A DNA stretch of 40,275 nt. Source: Ramlibacter sp. (lineage in GTDB: Bacteria; Pseudomonadota; Gammaproteobacteria; Burkholderiales; Burkholderiaceae_C). The stretch lies in the NCBI GenBank assembly GCA_029237735.1, contig JAQZBU010000118.1, positions 1 to 40,275 on the forward strand, read 5' to 3'. Shown piece after piece: positions 7,045 through 14,992 of the stretch (its first letter is position 1; each line of letters opens with the position of its first letter). The position numbers and the translations under genes are program-made. Below the pieces are notes generated by a model that saw only the letters and a program-made list of their open reading frames with translations, did not search any database and had not been told where the DNA came from.

Positions 7045-7619
7045 CGAGAGCAATAACGATCGCGCGCAGCGAACTGATCCTGGGCGCCCAGAAAAGCGGC
7101 AAGACCGTCCGCGCGGAATCGCTCGCGGCCGCCTGGCTCGATGAGTCGCCCGAGCATCGCGCCGTATACATCGCCACGGCGCAAGCCTGGGACGAGGACA
7201 TGCGCGAGCGCATCTGGCAACACCGCCGCCGGCGCGCCGAGCGCGTGCCGCGCATGCTGACCGTGGAAGAGCCGCTGGAGCTGGCGCACGCCATCGGCCG
7301 CCACAGCCGCGCCGATACCTTGATCGTCGTCGATTGCCTGACGCTGTGGCTGACGGCACGGCTGATGTCGTCCGTGCCGGGCGACGCTTCGACTGGCACG
7401 ACAGCACCGGCCGACACTATCGCCCATGCGCTGCGCGTCTGCGCCGGCCCCATCGTGCTGATCAGCAATGAGATCGGCCCCGGCGCGGTGCCGACGGGAA
7501 CTGACGCGCGTACTTTCCTCGAAGCGCTGGGCGGCCTCAACCAGCAGGCTTCGGCCGCCTGCGAGCGCGTGACGCTGATGTCCGCCGGCCAGGCGCTGGT
7601 GCTCAAGGGCGCGTCATGA
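7041..7619 (+). CDS. cobU: adenosylcobinamide kinase / adenosylcobinamide-phosphate guanylyltransferase
   Basis: A 192-residue CobU-type enzyme. It phosphorylates adenosylcobinamide and transfers GMP to give adenosylcobinamide-GDP, the activated precursor of the nucleotide loop. The P-loop 'GAQKSGKT' is at residues 15-22, followed by 'YIATAQAWDEDMRERIWQHRRRR', 'TVEEPLEL', 'VVDCLTLWL' and 'LISNEIGPGAVPTGTDARTFLEALGGLNQQ', all in family order. The length is close to the usual 180-200. The ATG overlaps the previous stop (ATGA) and its own stop overlaps the next start, placing it firmly in the B12 operon. A segment around 'SSVPGDASTGTTAPAD' is a loop in which the family varies. Confidence 0.93.
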   Translation: MTRAITIARSELILGAQKSGKTVRAESLAAAWLDESPEHRAVYIATAQAWDEDMRERIWQHRRRRAERVPRMLTVEEPLELAHAIGRHSRADTLIVVDCLTLWLTARLMSSVPGDASTGTTAPADTIAHALRVCAGPIVLISNEIGPGAVPTGTDARTFLEALGGLNQQASAACERVTLMSAGQALVLKGAS

Positions 7620-8488
7620 ACCTCATGATGATCGCGCGCGCATTGCTGCTGGCGTTGTGCGCCCTCGCATGGAATGCGCATGCGGGGAGGGTGGTGGATG
7701 ACCGGGGCGTTGTGCTGGAGCTGCCGCGGCCGCCGCAGCGCATCGTGGCCATGCTGCCATCGCTGACGGAAATGGTCTGCGAGCTGGGCGCGTGCGATCG
7801 CCTCGTCGGCCTGGACGATTATTCGAACTGGCCGGCGCAGGTGCGCCAGCTGCCGCGCCTGGGCGGCCTGGACGACACGAACATCGAGCGCGTCATCGCG
7901 CTCCAGCCGGACCTCGTGCTGCTGGCATCGTCCTCGCGTGCCGTGGGCCGCCTGGAGGGGCTGGGCATCAAGGTGGCCACGCTCGAGCCCAAGACGCTGG
8001 CCGACCTGCGCAGGGTGTGGGCGCAGTTGGCGCAGGTGCTGGAAGTCCCCGACGGCGCGGCGCGCTGGCAGCGGGTGGAGGCGGCGGTCGACGCGGCTGC
8101 CCGCCGGCTGCCCGCAGCCCTGCGGGGCACCACCGTGTACTTCGAGGTGAACAGCGCGCCATATGCGGCGAGCGAAGACTCGTTCATCGGCGAGCTGCTC
8201 GCGCGCATCGGCGTCGTCAACGTCGTGCCAGGCAAGCTGGGGCCTTTTCCGAAGCTCAATCCGGAGTTCGTGGTGCGTGCCGACCCGCAGGTCATCATGG
8301 TTTCAGACCACGATGCGCGTTCGCTCAAAACACGTCCTGGTTGGGACCGCATTCGTGCCGTGCGCGACGGGCGAGTCTGCCTCTTCGACGCGGAACAAGG
8401 CGACGTGCTGGTGCGCGCGGGTCCCCGCATGGCACAGGCGGTGCAGCTGATGGTCGATTGCCTGCAAAGGCGGGGGAGTACGCAGTGA
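7616..8488 (+). CDS. btuF: periplasmic cobalamin-binding protein BtuF
   Basis: A 290-residue ABC substrate-binding protein. A clear signal peptide (residues 1 to about 23, 'ARALLLALCALAWNAHA') sends it to the periplasm. The mature part has 'PQRIVAMLPSLTEMVCELGACDRLVGLDDYSNWPAQV', 'GGLDDTNIERVIALQPDLVLL' and 'GVVNVVPGKLGPFPKLNPEFVVRADPQVIM', which match BtuF-type proteins that deliver B12 from BtuB to BtuCD. It overlaps cobU by ATGA and the permease gene by GTGA. The operon also encodes a signal-less paralogue, so this is the likely transport partner of the permease. Confidence 0.9.
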   Translation: MNLMMIARALLLALCALAWNAHAGRVVDDRGVVLELPRPPQRIVAMLPSLTEMVCELGACDRLVGLDDYSNWPAQVRQLPRLGGLDDTNIERVIALQPDLVLLASSSRAVGRLEGLGIKVATLEPKTLADLRRVWAQLAQVLEVPDGAARWQRVEAAVDAAARRLPAALRGTTVYFEVNSAPYAASEDSFIGELLARIGVVNVVPGKLGPFPKLNPEFVVRADPQVIMVSDHDARSLKTRPGWDRIRAVRDGRVCLFDAEQGDVLVRAGPRMAQAVQLMVDCLQRRGSTQ

Positions 8489-9519
8489 ACGGCGGCGTGC
8501 ATTCAGCTCCCTCCCCCTCTGGGGGAGGGGTGGGGTGGGGGCACGGGCCCGGCGCGCTGGCACTGCTGCTTCTGGTCGCCTCGGTATTGCTGTGCATCGC
8601 GGGCGTCGCCGTCGGCAGCCTGGGCTGGGAGCCGGTCTGGGCCGGCGGTAGTGATGCCTCCGCCGCCATCCTGTGGGAGATCCGCCTGCCGCGCACGCTC
8701 GGCGCATGGCTGGCCGGCGCCTTGCTCGGCCTGGCCGGCGCTGTCGCGCAGGGCCTGTTCCGCAACCCGCTTGCCGATCCGTACCTGCTCGGCAGCGCGA
8801 CCGGCGCCGCGCTGGGCGTGGCCGTGCTGCTCGTGCTGATCGGGGCTTCGCCGATGGCCGCGAGCAGCTGGGTGGCGCGCCTGGGCCTCACGGGCGCTGC
8901 CTTCAGCGGCGCCGTCGCAGCCGTGCTCGTGACGCTGGGCCTGGCGAAGGGCGTGCAGCACACGCTGCGCCTTCTGCTGGCCGGCGTCGTCGTGGGCATG
9001 GTGTTCGGAGCCTTTGCCGCGCTGGTGATGTTCTGGGTGCCGGACATCATGCGGGCGATGCAGGCTTTCCTGCTCGGCACCACCGGCTTTCTGGGGTGGG
9101 GCAGCGTGGGCCTGCTGGCTGCGCTGTTCATCGTGAATCTGGCGGCGGCGGTGATGTTCAGCCGCGCGCTCGACGCGCTGTCGCTGGGCGACACCACGGC
9201 GCAGAGCCTGGGCGTCTCGCTTGGCCCGGTGCGCATCGTGCTGATCGGCGTGATGGCACTGGCCACCGGGGCCGCCGTCGCGCAAGTGGGGCTGATCGCC
9301 TTTATCGGCCTTGTCGCGCCGCACCTGGTGCGCGCCGCCGTCAAACCCACGCACCGGTGGCTGCTACCCCTCGCCGCGCTCGCCGGCGGCGTGCTGCTGC
9401 TGGCGGCCGACGTGCTGGCGCGCTGGCTGCTCGCGCCGCGCGAATTGCCGGTGGGCGTGCTCACCGCCGTGCTGGGCGGCGGCTACCTGTTGTGGCTGAT
9501 GCATCGGAGGCCGTGGTGA
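8485..9519 (+). CDS. btuC: B12 ABC transporter permease BtuC (FecCD family)
   Basis: A 344-residue FecCD/BtuC-type permease with about ten hydrophobic helices. The motifs 'LWEIRLPRTLGAWLAGALLGLAGAVAQGLFRNPLADPYLLGSATGAALG', 'LLLAGVVVGMVFGAF', 'SLGDTTAQSLGV', 'GLIAFIGLVAPHLVR' and 'ELPVGVLTAVLGGGYLLWLM' follow the family order. The start is GTG at 8485, overlapping the btuF stop as GTGA. Residues about 8-20 ('SAPSPSGGGVGWGHG') are not conserved family sequence; they are encoded by a perfect palindrome with a G-rich tail of a widespread intergenic repeat type, so the real helix 1 begins near residue 22. It pairs with the ATPase that follows. Confidence 0.9.
   Translation: MNGGVHSAPSPSGGGVGWGHGPGALALLLLVASVLLCIAGVAVGSLGWEPVWAGGSDASAAILWEIRLPRTLGAWLAGALLGLAGAVAQGLFRNPLADPYLLGSATGAALGVAVLLVLIGASPMAASSWVARLGLTGAAFSGAVAAVLVTLGLAKGVQHTLRLLLAGVVVGMVFGAFAALVMFWVPDIMRAMQAFLLGTTGFLGWGSVGLLAALFIVNLAAAVMFSRALDALSLGDTTAQSLGVSLGPVRIVLIGVMALATGAAVAQVGLIAFIGLVAPHLVRAAVKPTHRWLLPLAALAGGVLLLAADVLARWLLAPRELPVGVLTAVLGGGYLLWLMHRRPW
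8507..8545 (+). repeat. short palindromic repeat in the btuC N-terminal coding region
   Basis: CCCTCCCCC (8509-8517) and GGGGGAGGG (8521-8529) pair perfectly around TCT, followed by a G-rich tail. The form is that of the common intergenic REP-like sequences of beta- and gammaproteobacteria, yet here it is translated in frame just after the GTG start. Confidence 0.6.
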
Positions 9520-10292
9520 CCCCTGCCTCATCCGTCGCATTGCAGGCCGACGGCGTGCGTGTCACGCTCGGTGACACCGAAGTGCTGCACGGGGTGACGC
9601 TCGCCTTGCCCGCGGGGCGCTGGACGACCATTGTGGGTCCGAACGGGGCAGGCAAGAGCACGCTCCTCAAGGCCATGTCGCAATTGCTACCCCACGAGGG
9701 GCGCGTGCGGATGCTGGACCGCGACGCTGCGGCGTGGAGTCACAAGGAACGAGCCCGCACGCTCGCATGGCTGGGGCAGAACGAGGGCGGCGCGGAAGAC
9801 CTGCTGGCGCAGGACGTCGTGATGCTCGGCCGCCTGCCGCACCAGCCGTGGCTGGGCGCCGCCAGCGGGCAGGACCACTCCGCCGTGCAAGCCGCGATGC
9901 GGGAAACGCAATGCTGGGATTGGCGCCGCCGCTCCCTCGGAAGCCTCTCGGGTGGCGAGCGCCAGCGGGTGCTTTTGGCGCGGGCGCTGGCCGTGCAAGC
10001 ACCGCTGCTGCTGATGGACGAGCCGCTCGCGAACCTCGACCCGCCGCACCAGTCGGACTGGCTGCGCATCGTGCGCCGCCATGTCGAGCGCGGCGGCACG
10101 GCGCTGTCGGTGCTGCACGAAATCACCATGGCGCTGCACGCGGACGAGATGGTCGTCATGGACGCGGGGCAGGTGCTGCACCAGGGGCGCTGCAACGACG
10201 CAGCGACGCATCGTGCGCTGGAAGCGGTGTTCCAGCGGCGCATCGGCATCCATTCGCTGGCCGGGCAGTGGGTCGCGCTGCCCAACGAATGA
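9516..10292 (+). CDS. btuD: B12 ABC transporter ATP-binding protein BtuD
   Basis: A 258-residue ABC ATPase. The Walker A motif is 'GPNGAGKST', the Q-loop lies in 'WLGQNEGG', the signature is 'LSGGERQRVLLARAL', Walker B is 'LLLMDEPLANLD' and the switch histidine is in 'VLHEI'. The GTG at 9516 is chosen because GGAGG ends 5 bases upstream and it overlaps the btuC stop (GTGA); a GTG one codon earlier is too close to the ribosome site. With BtuC and BtuF it completes an inner-membrane B12 importer, and its stop overlaps the cobQ start. Confidence 0.92.
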   Translation: MTPASSVALQADGVRVTLGDTEVLHGVTLALPAGRWTTIVGPNGAGKSTLLKAMSQLLPHEGRVRMLDRDAAAWSHKERARTLAWLGQNEGGAEDLLAQDVVMLGRLPHQPWLGAASGQDHSAVQAAMRETQCWDWRRRSLGSLSGGERQRVLLARALAVQAPLLLMDEPLANLDPPHQSDWLRIVRRHVERGGTALSVLHEITMALHADEMVVMDAGQVLHQGRCNDAATHRALEAVFQRRIGIHSLAGQWVALPNE

Positions 10293-11911
10293 AGCAAGTC
10301 GCGATGGCACGCTGCGTCATGGTGCTGGGCACGACCAGCGGCGCGGGCAAAAGCTGGCTGGCGACGGCGCTGTGCCGCTGGTATGCGCGGCAGGGCTTCA
10401 AGGTTGCCCCCTTCAAGGCGCAGAACATGAGCAACAACGCCCGAGTCGTAGCCCCCACGCTTGTCGCTTCGCGTACTGCGCTGCCCCCCGAGGGGGCCGT
10501 GTCCTGGCTAGGGGCGGCCCGTCGCCAGGAGGTCGTAGCCCCCACGCTTGCCGCTTCGCGTACTGCGCTGCCCCCCGAGGGGGCCGTGTCCTGGCTAGGG
10601 GCGGCCCGTCGCCAGGACGCGGGCGGCGAGATCGGCAGCGCGCAGTACTTCCAGGCGCTCGCGGCTCGCGCCGAGCCCGATGTGCGCATGAATCCACTGC
10701 TTCTCAAGCCTGAGCGCGATACGCGCAGCCAGGTGGTGCTGCTCGGCCGGGTGGACGCCGAACTCACCCGCATGCCATGGCATGAGAGAGGCGCGAGGGT
10801 GTGGCCGGTGGTAACACAGGCGCTCGACGAACTCCGCGCGGACAACGACGTCGTCGTCATCGAGGGCGCGGGCTCGCCCGCAGAGATCAACCTGAAGCAC
10901 AGCGACATCGTCAACATGCGAATTGCACGGCACGCCGATGCGCGCTGCCTGCTCGTGACAGACATCGACCGCGGCGGCGCCTTCGCGCACCTGTACGGCA
11001 CCTGGGCGCTACTGGACGAAGCCGAGCGGGCCCTGGTGCGGGGCTTCGTGCTGAACAAGTTCCGCGGTGATGCATCGCTGCTTGAACCAGGGCCTCGCAT
11101 GCTCGAGGAGCTCACCGGAATCCCTTGCGTGGCGACGCTGCCGATGTGGCGCCAACATGGATTGCCCGACGAGGACGGCGTGTTCGACGAGCGCAGCCCG
11201 CACGCCGGCGCCGTGCACAAAATGGTCGCCATCGTCGCGTATCCACGCATCAGCAACCTCGACGAATTCCAGGCGCTCAAGAACGTGGCCGGCGTGCGCC
11301 TCGTCTGGGCGCGCTCACCGGCCGACATCGCGCAGGCTGACTGGGTCATCCTGCCCGGCTCCAAGCACACCAGCGGCGACCTCGCCTGGCTGCGCTCGCA
11401 GGGGCTCGACCGCGCCATCGCGCAGCATGCGCAGCGCGGCGGCGCGGTGCTGGGGATTTGCGGCGGGCTGCAGATGCTCGGCGAGGCGCTCATCGACACG
11501 GAGGGTATCGATGGCAATGGCCCAGGCCTGGGCTTGCTGCCCCTGGTCACCGTATTCGAGCCGGAAAAGTTCGTGAAGAAAACACAGGCACGTTTCGGCG
11601 ACATCATCGGGCCCTGGGCGGCGCTGTCGGGCGCCGAAGTTTCGGGCTACGAAATCCACAACGGCCGCACGTCGCAGCATGCCGGCATGGGGGCAGGGCG
11701 GTTGGTCATGCCGGGCGGCCTCGCCTGGCAGAATGACCAGGGCAACGTGCTGGGCGTGTACCTGCATGGCCTGTTCGAGGATCCCGCCGTCCTCCACGCG
11801 CTGTTCGGCGCCCGCGTGCCCACGCTGGAGAGCGTGTTCGACGGATTGGCCGATTTCATCGACGCTCACTTTGTTGCCGGTGTCATCCCGGACTTGATTC
11901 GCGAGCCGTGA
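10289..11911 (+). CDS. cobQ: cobyric acid synthase CobQ with a repeat-encoded insertion
   Basis: A 540-residue glutamine-dependent amidotransferase that amidates side chains b, d, e and g of adenosylcobyrinic acid a,c-diamide. The N-terminal nucleotide-binding domain shows 'GTTSGAGKSWLATALC' and 'VAPFKAQNMSNNARVV', then 'VDAELTRM', 'VVIEGAGSPAEINLKHSDIVNM' and 'DIDRGGAFAHLYGT'. The glutaminase domain has Cys391 in 'GICGGLQMLG' and a late 'GVYLHGLFED'. The family is usually about 480-490 residues. Residues 53-110 are two tandem 29-residue units encoded by an 87-bp palindromic repeat, placed exactly between 'NNARVV' and 'GGEIGSAQYFQ', which are adjacent in relatives; removing them gives 482 residues. 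Whether the enzyme tolerates the insert is unknown. It is the last gene of the operon. Confidence 0.93.
   Translation: MKQVAMARCVMVLGTTSGAGKSWLATALCRWYARQGFKVAPFKAQNMSNNARVVAPTLVASRTALPPEGAVSWLGAARRQEVVAPTLAASRTALPPEGAVSWLGAARRQDAGGEIGSAQYFQALAARAEPDVRMNPLLLKPERDTRSQVVLLGRVDAELTRMPWHERGARVWPVVTQALDELRADNDVVVIEGAGSPAEINLKHSDIVNMRIARHADARCLLVTDIDRGGAFAHLYGTWALLDEAERALVRGFVLNKFRGDASLLEPGPRMLEELTGIPCVATLPMWRQHGLPDEDGVFDERSPHAGAVHKMVAIVAYPRISNLDEFQALKNVAGVRLVWARSPADIAQADWVILPGSKHTSGDLAWLRSQGLDRAIAQHAQRGGAVLGICGGLQMLGEALIDTEGIDGNGPGLGLLPLVTVFEPEKFVKKTQARFGDIIGPWAALSGAEVSGYEIHNGRTSQHAGMGAGRLVMPGGLAWQNDQGNVLGVYLHGLFEDPAVLHALFGARVPTLESVFDGLADFIDAHFVAGVIPDLIREP
10445..10618 (+). repeat. tandem pair of 87-bp palindromic repeats inside cobQ
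   Basis: Two near-identical units, 10445-10531 and 10532-10618, differ at about two positions. Each holds GCCCCCCGAGGGGGC and a second stem TCCTGGC/GCCAGGA. Each unit is 29 codons with no stop in the cobQ frame. A diverged third copy lies at 6952-7037. Confidence 0.9.
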
Positions 11912-12033
11912 TTGTGGCGGGCGCTCGCCGCACGCGGATTTGCCCGCGAGGTCTACGAATCAAACGAACGCCCAGCCCCACCCGCACGCGGATAATAGTG
12001 TCAACGCTGTTGTGCGGTGGCCATCGAGCGTCT

Positions 12034-12423
12034 ATGCTTTACACGTCAGCCATGCCGCCCGCGCAGTGGAGCCAGTCCGAGCTCTTCCTCATCGCCGTGA
12101 TGCCCTCGGCCATGAGCTTCGTGGGCCTGGAAGGCGGTGTGTACGATATGGAACTGGAAGAGCGCGAGAAGAAGAAGCACCGCGCCGTCCTCGACGACGG
12201 CCTGCGCCGCCTCTCGGACGCGGGCTATGCGGCCCGCGGCGAAGTGCTGGTGGGCGAGGCGGTCGACGAGATCACCAAGTACGCGCGCAAGATCGAAGCC
12301 AACCTGATCGTCGTGGGCCACAAGCACCTGGACAGCTGGGCCGCACGCTGGTGGCGCGGCTCGATTTCCGGCGCCTTGATCGAGCACGCGCCTTGCAGCG
12401 TGCTGGTTGTCATCACACCATAG
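12034..12423 (+). pseudogene. universal stress protein (UspA family), N-terminally degraded
   Basis: From about 12082 the frame encodes a clear UspA C-terminal two thirds: 'SELFLIAVMPSAMSFVGLEGGVYDMELEEREKKKHRAVLDDGLRRLSDAG', 'VGEAVDEITKYARKIEANLIVVGHKHLDSW' and 'GSISGALIEHAPCSVLVV', with the ATP-site pattern G-x2-H-x8-9-G of the family in altered form. The expected N-terminus ('ILVATDGS') is missing. In another frame, 12030-12070 encodes 'ALHVSHAARAV', which is what family members have just before 'ELFLIAV', so a frameshift near 12070-12085 has split the gene, and sequence further upstream is not recognisable. The ATG at 12034 is only the best available start. It may be expressed as a truncated protein, but decay is more likely. 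Confidence 0.6.
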
Positions 12424-12433
12424 CGAGGTCATC

Positions 12434-13093
12434 ATGGCGCTGCAGTTCCCGGTCACGCGCCGGGCGCCCGACCGTTCCGCCGCGCTGGCGCAGTACCGTC
12501 GCCGCGCCCCCGGCTACGACACCGAGCTCGCGCTCTTCGAGCCCATCCGTTGCGAAGCCATAACCCGCCTTGACCTTCGTCGTGGCGATACGGTGCTGGA
12601 TGTCGGCTGCGGCACCGGCCTGTCGTTCGAGCTATTGCACGATCGCATCGGCAAGGCGGGCCGCATCGTGGGAATCGAACAGTGCCCGGAGATGCTGGAC
12701 AAGGCCAAAACCCGCGTTGAAGAGAACCACTGGCGCCATGTCGACCTGGTGTGCGCGCCGGCCGCCACCGCGCCCATCCCGGTGCAGGCCGACGCGGCGC
12801 TCTTCCACTTCACGCACGATGTGTTGCGCGAACGCGCGGCCATTGGCAACGTGCTTGCGCACCTCAAGCCGGGCGCGCGCGTTGTCGCAACCGGCCTGCA
12901 GTGGGCGCCGGCGTGGGCCTGGCCCACCAATGGGTTCGTGCTGCTGGCGGCGATGTACTCGGTGACGTCGTTCGACGGCCTGGGCAGGCCGTGGGACATG
13001 CTGGCGCGGCGGTTGTCGGACGTTGATGTCCGGACATCTCTGATGGGTGGCATCTACATTCTCAGCGGCGTGTACTCGCCGGACTTGCACTGA
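12434..13093 (+). CDS. class I SAM-dependent methyltransferase
   Basis: A 219-residue methyltransferase with the SAM-binding motif 'VLDVGCGTGLSFELL' (near residues 54-68), the acidic end of strand 2 in 'IVGIEQCPEMLDKAKTRV', and a post-motif 'LKPGARVVATGLQW'. The central 'AALFHFTHDVLRERAAIGNVLAHLKPG' fits small-molecule methyltransferases of the UbiE/Methyltransf_11 type. The ATG at 12434 has GAGG 6 bases upstream; an earlier in-frame ATG at 12407 overlaps the previous gene and adds only unrelated residues. The substrate is unknown. It begins 10 bases after the decayed usp gene. Confidence 0.85.
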   Translation: MALQFPVTRRAPDRSAALAQYRRRAPGYDTELALFEPIRCEAITRLDLRRGDTVLDVGCGTGLSFELLHDRIGKAGRIVGIEQCPEMLDKAKTRVEENHWRHVDLVCAPAATAPIPVQADAALFHFTHDVLRERAAIGNVLAHLKPGARVVATGLQWAPAWAWPTNGFVLLAAMYSVTSFDGLGRPWDMLARRLSDVDVRTSLMGGIYILSGVYSPDLH

Positions 13094-13141
13094 GGGACAA
13101 ACCCGGGCGCCGGGGAGGGGCGGCTGCGGTAACCTTGCGCC

Positions 13142-14797
13142 ATGCAAGTTCAACGTTCATCCCTTCGCCTCGCCTGCGCAACGCTTCTCGCGGCCCTGCT
13201 GGCCGCATGCGCCGGCACGCCAACGACTCAAGACAAGCCCCGGCTCGTCGTCTTCATGGCCGTGGATGGCCTGCCGCAGCGCCAGGTGCTGGGCTACCGC
13301 GACCAGCTCGCGCCGGACGGCTTCGCACGCTTCCTGGACCGTGGCGCCTGGTTCGCGGATGCGCACTACAGGCACTCGTTCACCGTCACCGCCGCGGGCC
13401 ACGCCACCATGCTCACCGGTGCCTACCCGCACCGTACGGGTGTGATCGGCAACGAATGGCGCGACCCGGTCAGCGGCGCGCAGGTCTACAACACCGGCGA
13501 CACCGGCGCAACCTACATCGGGCACAGAACCAACCCGCTGGACGGCACCAGCCCGCGCAACCTGAAAGTGGAGACGGTAGGCGACGTGCTGCGCAAGGCG
13601 GACCCGCGTTCCAAGGTGATCGCGATCTCGGGCAAGGACCGCGGCGCCATTCTGCCCGCGGGCAAGACCGGCACCGCCTACATGTACATGGGTGCTAGCG
13701 GGCAGTTCGCGTCCACCACGTTCTACATGCAGCAGCACCCGGCGTGGGTAAACGATTTCAACGCGAAAAAACCCGCCGATCGCTTCTTCAAGACCGAATG
13801 GAAGCCGCTGCTGCCCGAGGGTGCCTACGCGCGCTCGATCCCCGACAGCCAACCCTGGTTCGGCCCGCGCGGCGGCAAGTTGCCGATGATGATGGGTGTC
13901 GCTGCCGACGATGCCCCCGGCCCCGCCTACTATTCCGCGCTGCTGGCCAGCCCGTTTGCCGACATGCTGTCACTGGAGTTCGCGCGCGCCGCGATCGCGG
14001 GCGAGCAGCTGGGCCGCGACGATGCCCCCGACATTCTTTCGGTCAGCCTCTCGGGCCACGATTATGTGAACCATCGCTGGAGCGCGGAGTCGCGCCTTTC
14101 GCACGACCACATGCTGCAGCTGGACCGGATGCTGCAGGAGTTCTTCCGCGACCTGGACCAGGCCGTCGGCAAGGACAACTACATCGCGGTGCTGACGGCC
14201 GACCATGGCTTCATGCCGGCGCCGGAATACTCGCAATCGAAGGGCCTGGACGCGGGCCGCGTCAACTCCCGCCAGACGCTGGAGCGGATCAACGCCGGCC
14301 TGGCGCAACGTTTCGGCGAGGGCAGGTGGGTCATCAACTATTCGTCCGCCTCGCTGCTCCTGGACAAGAAGCTGATCGCGCAGAAGCAGGCCGACCTGGA
14401 TGCGGTAGCCGAGGAGGCACGGCGCCTGCTCCTGGCCGAGCCGGGTTTCGACTCCGCGTACACACGCAAGGAACTGCTCTCCGGCAGCCGGGCCGGCGCA
14501 CCGCACTTCGCGGCGTCGCGCCTCGCCTGGCACCCGGATGTCTCGGGCGAAGTGCAGTTCACGCTCAAACCGAACTGGATGTTCGCATCCAGCAGCGGCT
14601 CCTCCGCCACTCACGGCTCGCCGCATCCCTACGACACGCAAGTGCCGATCCTGGTGTACGGACCGAAGTGGGTGAAGCCCGGGCGGGTGGATAGCCCGGT
14701 TGAAGTAACCGACATCGCGCCGACCCTGGCGCGGGTGCTGCGCGTATCTGCGCCATCGGCGAGCGAGGGGAAGTCGCTGCCGCTTTCGTCGCCCTGA
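13142..14797 (+). CDS. alkaline phosphatase family lipoprotein (PafA-like)
   Basis: A 551-residue secreted phosphatase or phosphodiesterase of the alkaline phosphatase superfamily. The N-terminus is a lipoprotein signal with lipobox 'LLAAC' and lipidation Cys23. Metal ligands and the nucleophile appear in order: Asp42 in 'MAVDG', Thr83 in 'TVTAAGHATML' (threonine nucleophile as in PafA and NPP enzymes), 'SLSGHDYVNHRW', 'LTADHGF' and a late His in 'SATHGSPHPYDTQVPIL'. The threonine and the 'THGSPHPYDTQVPIL' motif favour a PafA-like phosphate monoesterase, which would release phosphate from organic esters at the cell surface. It stands alone, 48 bases after the methyltransferase. Confidence 0.88.
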   Translation: MQVQRSSLRLACATLLAALLAACAGTPTTQDKPRLVVFMAVDGLPQRQVLGYRDQLAPDGFARFLDRGAWFADAHYRHSFTVTAAGHATMLTGAYPHRTGVIGNEWRDPVSGAQVYNTGDTGATYIGHRTNPLDGTSPRNLKVETVGDVLRKADPRSKVIAISGKDRGAILPAGKTGTAYMYMGASGQFASTTFYMQQHPAWVNDFNAKKPADRFFKTEWKPLLPEGAYARSIPDSQPWFGPRGGKLPMMMGVAADDAPGPAYYSALLASPFADMLSLEFARAAIAGEQLGRDDAPDILSVSLSGHDYVNHRWSAESRLSHDHMLQLDRMLQEFFRDLDQAVGKDNYIAVLTADHGFMPAPEYSQSKGLDAGRVNSRQTLERINAGLAQRFGEGRWVINYSSASLLLDKKLIAQKQADLDAVAEEARRLLLAEPGFDSAYTRKELLSGSRAGAPHFAASRLAWHPDVSGEVQFTLKPNWMFASSSGSSATHGSPHPYDTQVPILVYGPKWVKPGRVDSPVEVTDIAPTLARVLRVSAPSASEGKSLPLSSP

Positions 14798-14992
14798 TCC
14801 CGAATGTTCCCGCCCGGTGAAGACCAGGTAAACCTCAGTAAATGCCCCGCCGGGTTGCAGGACCGCGCCTACACTGCTTAGCGCAGCCCGCCGATGGCTC
14901 TTCGGTGGGACTGCGCTCACGCTACAACAGCGGGCGAGCGCCTCTAACGTGAAGGCACGGGAAGGCGGCTGCCGGCCAGAACAAGGACAGTG
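14798..14992. other. intergenic leader of the efflux operon with an inverted repeat
   Basis: This 195-base gap separates the phosphatase from the efflux operon. AGCGCAG (14880-14886) and CTGCGCT (14911-14917) are perfect complements and extend imperfectly inward (CCCGCCGA with TTCGGTGGGA) around a 6-base loop. It could be a terminator stem without a T run or a regulator site. A TACACT -10-like box lies at 14870-14875, without a good -35. Confidence 0.4.

Noticed and set aside
8673..9515. N-terminal extension of the BtuD frame through btuC
   Set aside because: This is the out-of-frame shadow of btuC; the ATPase begins at the GTG at 9516 with a ribosome site.
10445..10618. Tandem repeat considered as a CRISPR array
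   Set aside because: Only two directly abutting 87-bp units with no spacers, inside an open reading frame, and no cas genes nearby.
11908..12033. Start of the universal stress protein at 11908
   Set aside because: The extra 42 residues are basic and unlike UspA; the real N-terminus appears in another frame or is lost.
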